Of a stretch of 64,000 bases of DNA, positions 13,867 through 24,908 are shown piece after piece. A program made the position numbers and the translations under genes. A model generated the notes under the pieces. It searched no databases and was not told where the DNA came from. It was given only the letters and a program-made list of their open reading frames with translations. The DNA comes from Rhodobiaceae bacterium (GTDB lineage: Bacteria; Pseudomonadota; Alphaproteobacteria; Rhizobiales; Tepidamorphaceae), in assembly GCA_020637985.1 (NCBI GenBank), contig JACKJK010000007.1, positions 124,001 through 188,000 on the forward strand, in the 5' to 3' direction. The first letter of the stretch is position 1. Each line of letters begins with the position of its first letter.

Positions 13867-16304
13867 CATTGCCATCCCACGCCCAGATCGTCGTCATCGG
13901 CGGCGGAATCATCGGCTGCTCGACGGCCTATCATCTCGCCCGTGACCACAAGTGCGACGTGGTGCTGCTCGAGCAGGGCAAGCTGACGTCCGGCTCGACA
14001 TGGCACGCGGCAGGCCTTGTCGGGCAATTGCGTTCATCCGCATCGATCACGCGGGTGCTGAAATACTCCGTTGACCTGTACAAGACTCTCGACAAGGAAA
14101 CGGGGCTGGAGACTGGCTGGAAGATGACCGGCTGCCTGCGACTTGCCACCAACCAGGACCGCTGGACCGAGTATCGCAGGCTGGCCACCACCGCGAAGAG
14201 CTTCGGCATGGAGATGCACCTGCTGTCTCCCGGCGAGGTCAAGGCGATGTGGCCGCTGATGGACACCTCCGATCTCGTCGGCGCCAGCTGGCTGCCGACG
14301 GACGGGCAGGCGAGCCCGTCGGACATCACCCAGTCGCTCGCCAAGGGCGCGCGCATGCACGGGGTGAAGATCTTCGAGGATACCCGCGTCACCGGCTTCG
14401 ACATGAAGGACGGTCGCATCACCGCGGTGAAGACGGCGCAGGGGGCGATTGCCTGCGAGAGCGTCGTCAACTGCGCCGGCCAGTGGGCGCGCCAGGTCGG
14501 CGACATGGCCGGCATCAACGTGCCGCTGCAGCCGGTCAAGCACCAGTATGTCATCACCGAGAAGATCGACGGACTTGCAAACGATGCGGCGACCATCCGC
14601 GATCCCGACCGGCGGACCTACTTCAAGGAGGAGGTCGGCGGCCTGGTGTTCGGCGGCTACGAGCCGAACCCGATTGCCTGGACCACCGGCGACGTGCCGA
14701 ACGACTGGGAGTTCCGGCTCTTCGACGACGACTACGAGCACTTCGAGCAGCACATCGAGCAGGCGATTGCGCGCGTGCCCGCGCTGGAGAAGACCGGCGT
14801 CAAGCAGATGATCAACGGGCCGGAGAGCTTCACGCCGGATGGCAACTTCATCCTCGGCTCGGCGCGCGAATGCGCCAACATGTATGTCGGCGCGGGCTTC
14901 AACGCCTTCGGCATCGCGTCGGGCGGCGGGGCCGGCTGGGTGCTGGCCGAATGGGTGGTTCGCGGCGAGGCGCCGCTCGACCTGTGGGTCGTCGACATCC
15001 GCCGCTTCTCCGAGCTGCACAAGGACCGCAAGTGGGTCTGCGACCGCACGCTGGAGGCCTATGGCAAGCACTACACCATCGGCTTCCCGCACGAGGAGTA
15101 CGAATCCGGACGTCCCTATATCGTCTCGCCGCTCTACGAGCGGCTGAAGAAGCACAATGTCGTGTTCGGCTCCAAGCTCGGCTGGGAGCGGCCGAACTGG
15201 TTTGCGCCCGAAGGCATGGAGGCGAAGGACGTCTATTCCATGGGTCGGCAGAACTGGTTCGCGCCCGTCGGCGAGGAACACGCCCATGTGCGCGAGGCGG
15301 TCGGCATCTTCGACCAGTCGTCGTTCGCCAAGTACGAGATGACGGGGCCGGGCGCGCTTGCCGCGCTCGACTGGATCTGCGCCAACAACGTCAGCAAGCC
15401 GACGGGCCGGCTGACCTACACCCAGCTTCTCAACTCGCGCGGCGGCATCGAGTGCGACCTCACAGTGGCGCGGCTTTCGGAGGAACACTTCTACATCGTC
15501 ACCGGCACGGGCTTCCGCACGCACGACCTTGCCTGGATCGCGGACCATGTGCCGGAGGGATGCGACGTCGCGCTGAAGGACGTGACGGAGGATTTCGGCA
15601 CATTGTCGCTGATGGGGCCGCGTGCGCGCGACGTGCTGGCCGCGGTCGCGGACGCGGACGTCTCCAATGAAGCGTTCCCGTTCGGCCACGTGCGCGAGAT
15701 CGGAATCGCCGGCCACACGGTGCGCGCGCTGCGCGTCACCTATGTCGGTGAGCTTGGCTGGGAACTGCACATCCCGATCGGCGCGACGGGGGAGGTGTTC
15801 GATGCGCTGATGGCGGCGGGCAAGCCGCATGACCTGAAGCCCGTTGGCTACCGCGCGCTGGAATCGCTGCGGCTGGAAAAGGGTTACCGGGCGTGGGGCT
15901 CGGACATCACGCCGAACGATACGCCCTTCGAGGCCGGGCTCGGCTGGGCGGTGAAACTGAAGAAGAACACGCCCTTCATGGGGCGCGACGCCGTAGAATC
16001 GAAGACCGGCAAGCCTCTGACGAAACGCCTCGCCGGGTTCACGGTCGACGATCCCGACGCGGTGCTTGTCGGGCGCGAGACGATCCTGCGCAACGGCGAG
16101 CCGGTCGGATACCTGACCAGCGGCGGCTACGGCTACACGATTGGCAGAAGCGTCGGCTATGGCTACGTGCGCAACGCCGACGGCGTCGACGACGATTTCC
16201 TGCTGAGCGGCGACTACGAACTGGTCGTCGCCAACGAGCCGGTACCGGCGAAGATCGGGCTGGAACCTTTCTTCGATCCCGACAACTCACGCGTGAAGGG
16301 CTGA
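13863..16304 (+). CDS. Dimethylglycine/sarcosine dehydrogenase-like flavoprotein 1 (DAO-GcvT)
   Basis: The 813-aa enzyme would oxidatively remove an N-methyl group and pass the C1 unit to tetrahydrofolate. It has an N-terminal FAD Rossmann motif (VIGGGIIGCSTAYHLA, about 11-26), a GSTWHAAGL motif with His48 at the position that carries covalent FAD in dimethylglycine dehydrogenase, and a DAO domain to about 375. An FAO_M linker follows, and from about 440 a GcvT-like folate domain and C-terminal barrel. The start is fixed by the ATGA overlap with the kinase gene. The substrate is inferred; dimethylglycine or sarcosine is the best guess. Confidence 0.88.
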   Translation: MTLPSHAQIVVIGGGIIGCSTAYHLARDHKCDVVLLEQGKLTSGSTWHAAGLVGQLRSSASITRVLKYSVDLYKTLDKETGLETGWKMTGCLRLATNQDRWTEYRRLATTAKSFGMEMHLLSPGEVKAMWPLMDTSDLVGASWLPTDGQASPSDITQSLAKGARMHGVKIFEDTRVTGFDMKDGRITAVKTAQGAIACESVVNCAGQWARQVGDMAGINVPLQPVKHQYVITEKIDGLANDAATIRDPDRRTYFKEEVGGLVFGGYEPNPIAWTTGDVPNDWEFRLFDDDYEHFEQHIEQAIARVPALEKTGVKQMINGPESFTPDGNFILGSARECANMYVGAGFNAFGIASGGGAGWVLAEWVVRGEAPLDLWVVDIRRFSELHKDRKWVCDRTLEAYGKHYTIGFPHEEYESGRPYIVSPLYERLKKHNVVFGSKLGWERPNWFAPEGMEAKDVYSMGRQNWFAPVGEEHAHVREAVGIFDQSSFAKYEMTGPGALAALDWICANNVSKPTGRLTYTQLLNSRGGIECDLTVARLSEEHFYIVTGTGFRTHDLAWIADHVPEGCDVALKDVTEDFGTLSLMGPRARDVLAAVADADVSNEAFPFGHVREIGIAGHTVRALRVTYVGELGWELHIPIGATGEVFDALMAAGKPHDLKPVGYRALESLRLEKGYRAWGSDITPNDTPFEAGLGWAVKLKKNTPFMGRDAVESKTGKPLTKRLAGFTVDDPDAVLVGRETILRNGEPVGYLTSGGYGYTIGRSVGYGYVRNADGVDDDFLLSGDYELVVANEPVPAKIGLEPFFDPDNSRVKG

Positions 16305-16307
16305 CAC

Positions 16308-18721
16308 ATGGGCTTTGCGGCGGACAGGCATGCGCGCATCATAGTCATCGGGGGAGGCGCGGTTGGCTGCTCGGTCGCCTATCACCTGGCGCGGGCGGGC
16401 GAAAAGGACGTGCTGCTGCTGGAGAAGGCACAACTGACGCAAGGGTCCACGTGGCACGCGGCGGGGCTGGTCGGACAGCTGCGGACAAAGCGCGCGCTGA
16501 CGCGGCTGATGCAGAACTCGGTCGCGGTTTACGACCGGCTCGAAGGCGAAACCGGGCTCGTCATCGACTGGAAGAAGGTTGGCTCGCTGCGCCTTGCGGC
16601 AAGCGAAACGCGCTGGAGCGAAATCCGCCGCTCGATGCAGCTTGCCCGGAGCTTCGGCTTCGAGTGCCACAGCCTGAGCGCGGCGGAGGCCAAGGCGAAG
16701 TTCGACTACATCGACCCGAAGGGTGTCGTCGGCGCGGCGTTCATCGAGACCGATGGGTACATCGACCCGTATGCGCTAACGCAGGCCTACGCCAAGGCGG
16801 CGCGCGACAACGGCGCGAAGATCCAGGAAGGCGTGCTGGTCGAGGACATCGTGCGCGAGGGCCGGCGCGTCGTCGGCGTCGTCACCAATGCCGGCAACAT
16901 CGGCTGCGACATCCTCGTCAATTGTGCCGGGATATGGGCCAAGCGCATCGGCGAGATGCTCGGCGTGCCGCTGGCGGCGGGCGCCGTCGAGCACCAGTAT
17001 TTCGTCACCGAGAAGACGCTGGATTTCCCGAAGAACCTGACGACGCTGCGCGATCCCGACCACAACTTCTATCTCAAGCCGGATGTCGCGAGCTTCGCCA
17101 TCGGCGGCTGGGAGGAAGGTACGAACGGGTGCTGGCGCGGACGCCCGCCGTTCGATTTCGGGCGCGAGCTGTTCCCGCCCAACATGGACCGGCTGGAGCT
17201 GTTCGCGCTGCCGGCGGCAGAGCGCCTGCCGATCCTCAACGAGACCGGCATACAGACAATCATCAACGGGCCAATCCCCGTTTCCGCCGACGGCGAGCCG
17301 ATCATGGGGCTGGCGCCGGAACTCGACAACTTCTTCGTCGCCTGCGGCTTCACCGCCGGCATCGCGGCATCGGGCGGGGCGGGCGAGGCGATGGCGAACT
17401 GGATCATCCATGGCGATCCGGGCCTCGACCTGTGGCCGTTCGACGTGCGCCGCTTCGGTGCGCCGCATGCGCAGGCGCGCTACCTGGAGGAGCGCGCCAT
17501 CGAGGCCTATGCCGCATACTACAAGGTGCACTGGCCGGCCGAGGAAGGGCATGCGGGCAGGGGCCTGCGCCGTTCGCCGCTGTACGACATCCTGAAACGG
17601 CGCGGCGCGGTATACGGCTCGCGCTTCGGCTGGGAGCGGGCGAACTGGTTTGCCGTCGGCGGCACGACCAGCAGCGAGACGCCGAGCTTCGAGGGCAAGC
17701 CGGGCTGGTTCGACGCGGTGGGGGCGGAGGCGCGCGCCATCCGCGAGCGCGTGGCGCTGATCGACCAGACGTCGTTCTCCAAGTACGAAATTTCCGGACC
17801 TGGCGCGCGCGACGCCATGCAGAAGATTGCCGCGGGCGACCTGTCCGGCCCTGCCGGCAAGGCCGTCTACACGCAGCTGTGCAACGCGCGCGGCGGCATC
17901 GAGGCGGACGTGACGCTGGTGCATCTTTCCGACGACCTCGTCTGGCTCGTCACCGGCTCCGGTTTCGGCGTGCGCGACAGCGCCTGGGTGCACGCCCACC
18001 TGCCCGACGGCGTCAGCATCCGCGAGATCACCAACAGCATTGCCACGCTCAATATCTGCGGGCCGCGCTCGCGCGACGTGCTGCAATCGGTCAGCGACGA
18101 CGACCTGTCGAGCGACGCATTTTCATTCCTCGCAGCGCGATGGATCGAGATCGGAAACGCGCGGGCGCTCGCCGTGCGCATCGGCTATGTCGGCGAACTG
18201 GGGTGGGAGCTCTACATCCCGCAGGAATATGCCGCACAGGTCTACGAGACGCTGCTCGACGCGGGAGAAGCGCATGGCATCGTCGATGCCGGATACAGGG
18301 CGATCGAAAGCTGCCGGTTGGAGAAGGGCTATCTCTACTGGTCTGCCGACATCACGCCGTACACCAGCCCCTACGAGGCCGGCCTCGGATTTGCTGTTGC
18401 GCTCGACAAGGGCGACTTCATCGGCCGCGACGCGCTCGTGAGAGCGAAGTCGGAGGGCGCGAAGCGCAAGCTGGTGGCGCTGGCAGTCGAGGGATTTGCG
18501 CCATTTCACAGCGGCGAGACCGTCGTCGTCGAGGGCAGGCCCGTGGGGCAGCTGACCAGTGCGGGCTACGGCCATCACCTCGGCAAGACGATCGGGTTTG
18601 CCTACCTGCCGGCGGAGATCGCCGGGCTGAACGGCTGCCAGATCGAGGCGTTCGGCAAGGCCTGGGACGCGGTGCGGGGCCCGCGTTGCCACTACGACGC
18701 GAAGCAGGAGAGGTTGAAGTC

Positions 18722-18725
<4 letters not shown>
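16308..18725 (+). CDS. Dimethylglycine/sarcosine dehydrogenase-like flavoprotein 2 (DAO-GcvT)
   Basis: This 805-aa paralogue of the preceding protein has the same domain order. The FAD motif VIGGGAVGCSVAYHLA lies at about 13-28, and the GSTWHAAGL motif places the likely covalent-FAD His at 50. A DAO domain, an FAO_M linker and a GcvT-type folate domain (GPGARDAMQKI, NARGGIEADVTL) follow. The sequences differ enough to suggest successive substrates, for example one enzyme for a dimethyl and one for a monomethyl compound (inference). It starts 3 bp after the first flavoprotein gene and overlaps the second kinase gene by an ATGA. Confidence 0.87.
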
Positions 18726-19636
<911 letters not shown>

Positions 19637-19639
19637 GCT

Positions 19640-20455
19640 TCAGAACTTGCGGGCGAGGAACAGGTGGCCTGGCACCGGCGCGCCGTCTTCCATGCGCACG
19701 TCGATGTCGGCGACGAATATGGTGTCGATGCCGGCGGCGGCGAGCGTGTCGTTGATGTAGAACGGGTCGTGCGCGAAGCGGTGGTTGGCGTTCACGACGT
19801 ATGGTGCGTCAGCGAATGCTTCCTGCTCCAGCGTTTCGGTTGAAAACGCGAAGGTGCCGCCGGCGTTCAGGCGGGCGGACACCGCAGCGAAGAACTCCGC
19901 GATGTCGCCAAGATAGGGAAGGACGTCGGCGGCGACGACGAGGTCCCAGTTGGCTTCCTCGGTCTCTTCCTTCAGGAAGGACACGATCTCGGCGATGTAG
20001 AGGTCGTCGTAGAGGTCGCGTTCGGCGGCCTTCTCGATCATCTCCTCGGAAATGTCGACGCAAGTGCGATTCCGCGTCATGTCCTGCAGCGCGACGGCGC
20101 AGAGCCCGGTGCCGCAGCCAAGGTCCAGCATGCGACCGTAGGGTCCCGGCGCGTGTTCGCGCATCGCCTGGGCGATCAGGTTGGGAGCGTCGTAGCCCAA
20201 CTGATCGACAAGGATACTGTCAAAGGCCTCCGCATGCTGGTCGAACAGCGTCGCCACGTAGGCGGGCGAAGCGCGCAGCGGCGTTGCGCCACGGCCCATG
20301 GCGGCAAGGCGAACGGCGGCGCCGCCGCAATCGGCGGGATCGATTTCCAGAACCTTGCGCCACGCGATGGCCGCCTCGTCCAGCCGTCCGGCCTTCTCGA
20401 GCTTCAGTGCTCGATTGTAGGTGCGCTCCAGTGCATCGAAATCCGTGTCCTGCAT
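19640..20455 (-). CDS. TPR-containing class I methyltransferase
   Basis: The 271-aa protein begins with one TPR-like unit (about 5-40; NRALKLEKAGRLDEAAIAWRKVLEIDP). A SAM-dependent methyltransferase domain follows with motif I LDLGCGTGLCAVAL (about 109-122), acidic motif II (VDISEEMI) and DLVVAADVLPYLG. Proteins of this layout are common in alphaproteobacteria with unknown acceptors. The gene lies 21 bp downstream of the membrane TPR regulator gene on the same strand, so the two are likely co-transcribed. Confidence 0.8.
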   Translation of the reverse strand: MQDTDFDALERTYNRALKLEKAGRLDEAAIAWRKVLEIDPADCGGAAVRLAAMGRGATPLRASPAYVATLFDQHAEAFDSILVDQLGYDAPNLIAQAMREHAPGPYGRMLDLGCGTGLCAVALQDMTRNRTCVDISEEMIEKAAERDLYDDLYIAEIVSFLKEETEEANWDLVVAADVLPYLGDIAEFFAAVSARLNAGGTFAFSTETLEQEAFADAPYVVNANHRFAHDPFYINDTLAAAGIDTIFVADIDVRMEDGAPVPGHLFLARKF

Positions 20456-20476
20456 GACAATCGCGCCGGGCGCCTC

Positions 20477-22198
20477 TCAGCTTGCTTCGCTGTCGCGCTT
20501 GAACGCCGCCTCGACGTCGCGTTCCAGCTCTTCATGCAGGTCGGGATACAACAGGAGGCGGGCAATTGCCACGTCGGTTGCGCTCGCGCTGCCGAGGCCT
20601 TCCTGCTTCAACTTCGCCAGTGCATCCGCCGTCTCGGCGCGGTCCCCCAACCGGTAGGCCACGGCGGCGCGCAACAGCAGGAAGTTCACCTGGCGGTTGG
20701 AGCCTGCCCGGTTGATCAGGTCGAGGGCGGCGCGGAACCGCCCTTCAACATAGGCATGATAGGCCGGCCCGATATAGCTCCAGGCGGGCGGGTTCGGATT
20801 GAGCGTCCAAGCGCGCTGGATCAACGCGATTCCGGTTGCCCAATCGCCGTATGTCAGGGCCAGCTTCTGGCCGTAGTCCGCCAGCAGGTCGGAATCGTTG
20901 GGGTTGTTCTCCAGCGCTGCCCTACCGATGTGTTCGAAGGATTCCCGGTCGCCCTGGTAGACGGCGATGGTGAACGACGCCTGGGCGGCAAGTGCCGAAA
21001 GCGGGTCAACGTCCATGGCTTGCCGTGCATAGTCGGCTGCCCGCTCGACCGGGTCATAGCCTTCGCGCTGGTTGTACTGGTAGCGGTATTCATCGAGCGT
21101 CACGAAGGCGAGCGCAGCCAGGCCTTCTGCGTAGTCCGGATCTGCTTCGAACGCCCGCTCCAGGCAGTCGCGCAGTTTGGCGTGTTCGGCGGCGCTGAAG
21201 CTGCGCCAGTAGACGTACGTCCGCATGACGCACTGGTAGGCGGCAAGCGACGCGGTCGTGTCGCGGCGTGAGCGTTCCTGTTCCAGACGCCCGATGATGC
21301 CACCGGGAGGCGCGACGGCCAGGGCGATCGCGCGGGCGATTTCCCGCTGGATGTGAATCAGGTCGGTGGCACTCAGCGTCGCGTTGAAGGTGTCTGCCCA
21401 GATGACGGTACGGCTTCTCACGTCTTCCAGTTGCGCCGAGACAGCGAGCTTGTCGCTGCTGCGCCGCAGTTGGCCGACAATGCGGTAGTCGCCGGGCGGC
21501 GAGGTCTTGCCAATCGCCCCGGCACCCGAGTTGCCCGCGGACGGCAATGCACTGCCGGCCACGACGACCAGCCAGCGGAAACGGGCGACTTCGGCAATCG
21601 TGTCCACCGTCAATCCCGCCGCCAGGACATCGTCTTCCGGAGCCCCCGTGATGTTCGCGAAGGGCATGGCGATGATCCTGGGGCCATGCATCTCGAGCGC
21701 CAGTTCGACCTCGGCAAGCCTTTCCCTCGCGGGGTACAGGGCCCAGTGGGCTGCAAATCCCGCAATGGCGCTGGCTGTGAGCAGCACGAGGAGAAGATAT
21801 GGCGACGCAAGATCTGCCGATATCAAACGATCGCGGGGGCTTGCCCGATCCGCGGGCTTTTCCGCAACGACGAACGCTGGCCTGTAGCTGCCGCGTTCCA
21901 GGACGATGCGGACGGGGTCGTCGGTACCTTCGGTTGCGTAGTAGAGGTCGAGCGCCTGGCGTAGCCGTGCAACCTCGACACGCACGATGCTGTCGGAAGC
22001 GGGATCGAAGTCGTCGGACCGGCCCAGCACGTCGGTTGCGATGGCATAGGCCTTGATGCGTGCGCCGTCGCCGGAGACTTCGCGATTGACCACATATTCC
22101 AGGATGGAGCGCGCACGTTCGGCGTTGGCAAACGCCGCTCCGGAGAGAACGCGCGCCAGTTCTTCCTCGATGTCTGCGCGCTGAACCGGCATGCGCAC
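20477..22198 (-). CDS. Membrane-anchored TPR regulator (CadC/adenylate-cyclase-like architecture)
   Basis: The 573-aa protein has an N-terminal cytoplasmic domain (about 5-110) with the pattern SILEYVVNRE...LGRSDDFDPASDSIVRVEVARLR, typical of a family of putative DNA-binding regulators. One membrane helix (about 130-155), a TolB-like alpha/beta segment (IIAMPFANITGAPEDDVLAAG) and a C-terminal array of tetratricopeptide repeats (about 330-570) follow. This is the layout of one-component membrane regulators. The signal is unknown. ATGs at 22198 and 22192 are both possible. It diverges from the MerR gene. Confidence 0.7.
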   Translation of the reverse strand: MRMPVQRADIEEELARVLSGAAFANAERARSILEYVVNREVSGDGARIKAYAIATDVLGRSDDFDPASDSIVRVEVARLRQALDLYYATEGTDDPVRIVLERGSYRPAFVVAEKPADRASPRDRLISADLASPYLLLVLLTASAIAGFAAHWALYPARERLAEVELALEMHGPRIIAMPFANITGAPEDDVLAAGLTVDTIAEVARFRWLVVVAGSALPSAGNSGAGAIGKTSPPGDYRIVGQLRRSSDKLAVSAQLEDVRSRTVIWADTFNATLSATDLIHIQREIARAIALAVAPPGGIIGRLEQERSRRDTTASLAAYQCVMRTYVYWRSFSAAEHAKLRDCLERAFEADPDYAEGLAALAFVTLDEYRYQYNQREGYDPVERAADYARQAMDVDPLSALAAQASFTIAVYQGDRESFEHIGRAALENNPNDSDLLADYGQKLALTYGDWATGIALIQRAWTLNPNPPAWSYIGPAYHAYVEGRFRAALDLINRAGSNRQVNFLLLRAAVAYRLGDRAETADALAKLKQEGLGSASATDVAIARLLLYPDLHEELERDVEAAFKRDSEAS

Positions 22199-22560
22199 CT
22201 TCCCATCGGCAACAGGTATCGGATGCGTCCGTCAGTGTCTTACTATCGGTGTATACGCCTCAGATCGATTGCCGTTTCATACAGCATAACACCTTCCGTT
22301 GCGTCATAACATGTTAATTCGCTGTACGTGCTGGCGCGCCTGCGCGAGTGGCGCTACGAGGCCGCCAATCGACCCGGCCTGAAGCCGGGACGGATGAGTC
22401 GGATTGCGGCAATCCGGCCATTCGCGTTTGCGGCAAGAAAACCAACGCGTTCGCATCTGCTTGCGCGCCTGCATTCGGTGGAATTGCAGGCCTGACGCAT
22501 TATTTGGCGTTGCGCGAGATTGCGTGTTGCGTTGGTTCGGAAAACCGACGAGGAAACAAA
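22199..22560. other. Divergent intergenic region between the TPR regulator and merR genes
   Basis: This 362-bp region must carry promoters in both directions. The AT-richer part (about 22235-22325) is next to the TPR regulator. No gene is convincing here: the merR frame is open back to 22348, but the extension is low in quality and lacks a ribosome binding site. Confidence 0.5.
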
Positions 22561-22995
22561 TTGACTAGGACCATGTACAAGCCAGAACCGCCCTTGGACG
22601 GGTGTGAAGGCAACGCCAACCTCGACCATACGATCAGCGAACTCGCCGAGCGTTTCGGGGTGACGATGCGCACGTTGCGCTTCTACGAGGAAAAGGGGCT
22701 GCTGAAGCCGAACAGGCGCGGCAATCGCCGCCTCTATTCCATGCAGGACGTTCATGTCCTGTCCGACATCGTGCGGATGAAGGAGATGGGCCTGAGCATC
22801 ACGTGCATCCAGTCCATCATGAAAACCGTGCGTTCGGGGAATGTCGAGACGGCTCGTTCGCGCCTGCTCAGCGAGGCTCAGATGCGGCTCGTTGATATCG
22901 ACAAGGAAATGGAGTTTCTGCGTATCGCACAAGATGCGGCGCAGCGCGCGGCACAGGACATTTCCGCCGGCGAGAGGTGGTTCAAATCCGCATGA
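22561..22995 (+). CDS. MerR-family transcriptional regulator
   Basis: The protein (144 aa from the TTG at 22561, or 140 aa from the ATG at 22573) has an N-terminal MerR winged helix (TISELAERFGVTMRTLRFYEEKGLL, given here in part by TMRTLRFYEEKGLL) with the RRLYS wing. A coiled-coil dimerisation helix (about 85-130) and a very short C-terminus follow. No cysteine metal-binding site is seen, so the ligand is not a thiophilic metal of the MerR/CueR type. GAGGA lies about 6 bases before the TTG and too far from the ATG, favouring the TTG start. A strong terminator follows. Confidence 0.82.
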   Translation: MTRTMYKPEPPLDGCEGNANLDHTISELAERFGVTMRTLRFYEEKGLLKPNRRGNRRLYSMQDVHVLSDIVRMKEMGLSITCIQSIMKTVRSGNVETARSRLLSEAQMRLVDIDKEMEFLRIAQDAAQRAAQDISAGERWFKSA

Positions 22996-23040
22996 CGCCT
23001 TTCGTGCGGCGCGCGTTGCGAAGAGTATGCTTCTCATGGA

Positions 23041-23074
23041 AACCCGGTTGCCGACGAGGCTGCCGGGTTTTTTT
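23041..23074 (+). terminator. Rho-independent terminator after merR
   Basis: AACCCGG (23041-23047) pairs with CCGGGTT (23063-23069), extended by an inner GC-rich stem. It runs directly into a seven-T tract (23068-23074). It separates the accessory block from the nuo operon. Confidence 0.85.
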
Positions 23075-23081
23075 ATTGCTT

Positions 23082-23097
23082 ACACGCAAATGCGTGT
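23082..23097. promoter_or_regulatory. Near-perfect palindrome upstream of nuoA
   Basis: ACACGCA-AA-TGCGTGT has 7-bp arms and lies 184 bp before nuoA, just after the upstream terminator. Its position suggests an operator or activator site for the nuo promoter. No regulator is assigned. Confidence 0.35.
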
Positions 23098-23280
23098 TTG
23101 TTCGGATGGTTTGGAGTGCCGGCGACCTTGCTCTGGTGCAAGGGACGGGGTAAGGCTTGCCCCGTATTCGAGTCCTCTTTCGGCCAAGCTGAGGAGGGGC
23201 GTTGGAAATCGACCATGGCAATCCGGCAGCGATGCACATAGCGGGCCTTGCGGATTGCGAGATGACCATTCGGACCTGTC

Positions 23281-23646
23281 ATGCCTGAGCTGTTGCACGA
23301 CTACCTTCCGATCGCCGTTTTTCTCGGCATTTCCGCAGTGATCGCCCTGGCGCTGATGGTGTCGCCGTTCCTGCTCGCGGTGAACAACCCCGACAGTGAG
23401 AAGGTGGCCGCCTACGAGTGCGGTTTCCAGCCGTTCGACGATGCGCGCATGAAGTTCGACGTGCGGTTCTACCTCGTTGCGATCCTGTTCATCATCTTCG
23501 ATCTCGAGGTCGCCTTCCTGTTTCCGTGGGCGGTTGCCTTCGGCAAGCTGGGCTGGGCCGGATTCTGGTCGATGATGGTGTTCCTCGGGGTGCTGACGAT
23601 CGGGTTCGCCTACGAATGGCGGAAGGGGGCGCTGGAATGGGATTGA
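23281..23646 (+). CDS. nuoA: NADH-quinone oxidoreductase subunit A
   Basis: This is a small inner-membrane subunit of respiratory complex I. The 121-aa protein has three membrane helices and the conserved loop [20 protein letters not shown], which lines the quinone-site junction. The length is standard. It is the first gene of the nuo operon and overlaps nuoB by 10 bp. The 205 bp between the upstream terminator and the ATG must hold the operon promoter. Confidence 0.97.
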   Translation: MPELLHDYLPIAVFLGISAVIALALMVSPFLLAVNNPDSEKVAAYECGFQPFDDARMKFDVRFYLVAILFIIFDLEVAFLFPWAVAFGKLGWAGFWSMMVFLGVLTIGFAYEWRKGALEWD

Positions 23647-24221
23647 TCGATCCGGCGGGAAAGCCGCTGGTCGCGCCTGCCGCGACCGGGGCAATCGATC
23701 CGCGCACCGGCCGGCCGGTCGGGGCGGATGATGCGTTTTTCGGCGAGATCAGCGCCGAGCTCGCCGACAAGGGCTTCATCGTCACGGCGACCGACGAGCT
23801 CATCAACTGGGCGCGCACCGGCTCGCTGATGTGGATGACGTTCGGGCTTGCGTGCTGCGCGGTCGAGATGATGCAGATGTCGATGCCGCGCTACGACTGC
23901 GAACGCTTCGGCTTCGCGCCGCGCGGCTCGCCGCGCCAGTCGGACGTGATGATCGTCGCGGGAACGTTGACCAACAAGATGGCGCCGGCGCTGCGCAAGG
24001 TCTACGACCAGATGCCGGAACCGCGCTACGTGATCTCGATGGGCAGCTGTGCCAACGGCGGCGGCTACTACCACTATTCGTACTCGGTGGTGCGCGGCTG
24101 CGACCGGGTGGTGCCGGTCGACATCTACGTGCCGGGGTGCCCGCCGACCGCCGAGGCGCTGCTCTACGGCGTGATGCTGCTGCAGAAGAAGATCCGCCGC
24201 ACCGGCACGATCGAACGTTGA
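23637..24221 (+). CDS. nuoB: NADH-quinone oxidoreductase subunit B
   Basis: This peripheral-arm subunit ligates the terminal N2 [4Fe-4S] cluster. The 194-aa product shows the tandem cysteines [11 protein letters not shown], then [10 protein letters not shown] and the last ligand in [14 protein letters not shown]. The N-terminal 45 residues form a variable lead typical of alphaproteobacteria. The ATG at 23637 overlaps the end of nuoA; the longer open frame upstream is not used. Confidence 0.97.
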   Translation: MGLIDPAGKPLVAPAATGAIDPRTGRPVGADDAFFGEISAELADKGFIVTATDELINWARTGSLMWMTFGLACCAVEMMQMSMPRYDCERFGFAPRGSPRQSDVMIVAGTLTNKMAPALRKVYDQMPEPRYVISMGSCANGGGYYHYSYSVVRGCDRVVPVDIYVPGCPPTAEALLYGVMLLQKKIRRTGTIER

Positions 24222-24278
24222 TCGTGCGTCGGTACGCGGACTGACCGGGACTTGAGGGACTGCGGGAACGATTGAGCG

Positions 24279-24890
24279 ATGGATGAGGCACTGAAAGACC
24301 TTGCCGGCTACCTCGAAGGCGTCCTGCCGGGCGGCGTTTCGGCGGAACTTGCCTATGGCGAGCTGACCCTGTTGGTCACGTCCGGTGGCCTGATGAAGGT
24401 GATGCGGCTGCTGCACGACGATCCGCAGTGCCAGTTCGTGTGCATGATCGATGTCTGCGGCGTAGACTATCCCGGCCGCGAGAAACGTTTCGATGTGGTC
24501 TACCACCTGCTCAGCCCGAAGCAGAACCAGCGCATCCGGGTCAAGGTGATGACCGACGAACAGACCCCGGTGCCCAGCGTCACCGAGATATGGCCGGGGG
24601 CGGACTGGTTCGAGCGCGAGGCCTACGACATGTACGGCATCCTGTTCACCGGCCATCCCGACCTGCGGCGGCTGCTCACGGACTACGGTTTCGAGGGCTA
24701 TCCGCTGCGCAAGGACTTTCCGCTCACCGGCTATGTCGAGGTGCGCTACGACGACGAGGCCAAGCGCGTCGTCTACGAACCGGTGAAGCTCAACCAGGAA
24801 TTCCGGAACTTCGACTTCCTGTCGCCATGGGAAGGCACCGACTACGTGCTGCCGGGCGACGAGAAGGCTTCCGGCGGACCGGCGAAATAG
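24279..24890 (+). CDS. nuoC: NADH-quinone oxidoreductase subunit C
   Basis: This 203-aa subunit of the complex I connecting module is encoded separately from NuoD. It carries the 30-kDa subunit signature ERExYDMYGI (here [20 protein letters not shown], about 116-135) and the [13 protein letters not shown] segment. It starts 57 bp after nuoB and ends 18 bp before nuoD. Confidence 0.96.
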   Translation: MDEALKDLAGYLEGVLPGGVSAELAYGELTLLVTSGGLMKVMRLLHDDPQCQFVCMIDVCGVDYPGREKRFDVVYHLLSPKQNQRIRVKVMTDEQTPVPSVTEIWPGADWFEREAYDMYGILFTGHPDLRRLLTDYGFEGYPLRKDFPLTGYVEVRYDDEAKRVVYEPVKLNQEFRNFDFLSPWEGTDYVLPGDEKASGGPAK

Positions 24891-24908
24891 GGCTGCGAAA
24901 GGCGACAG

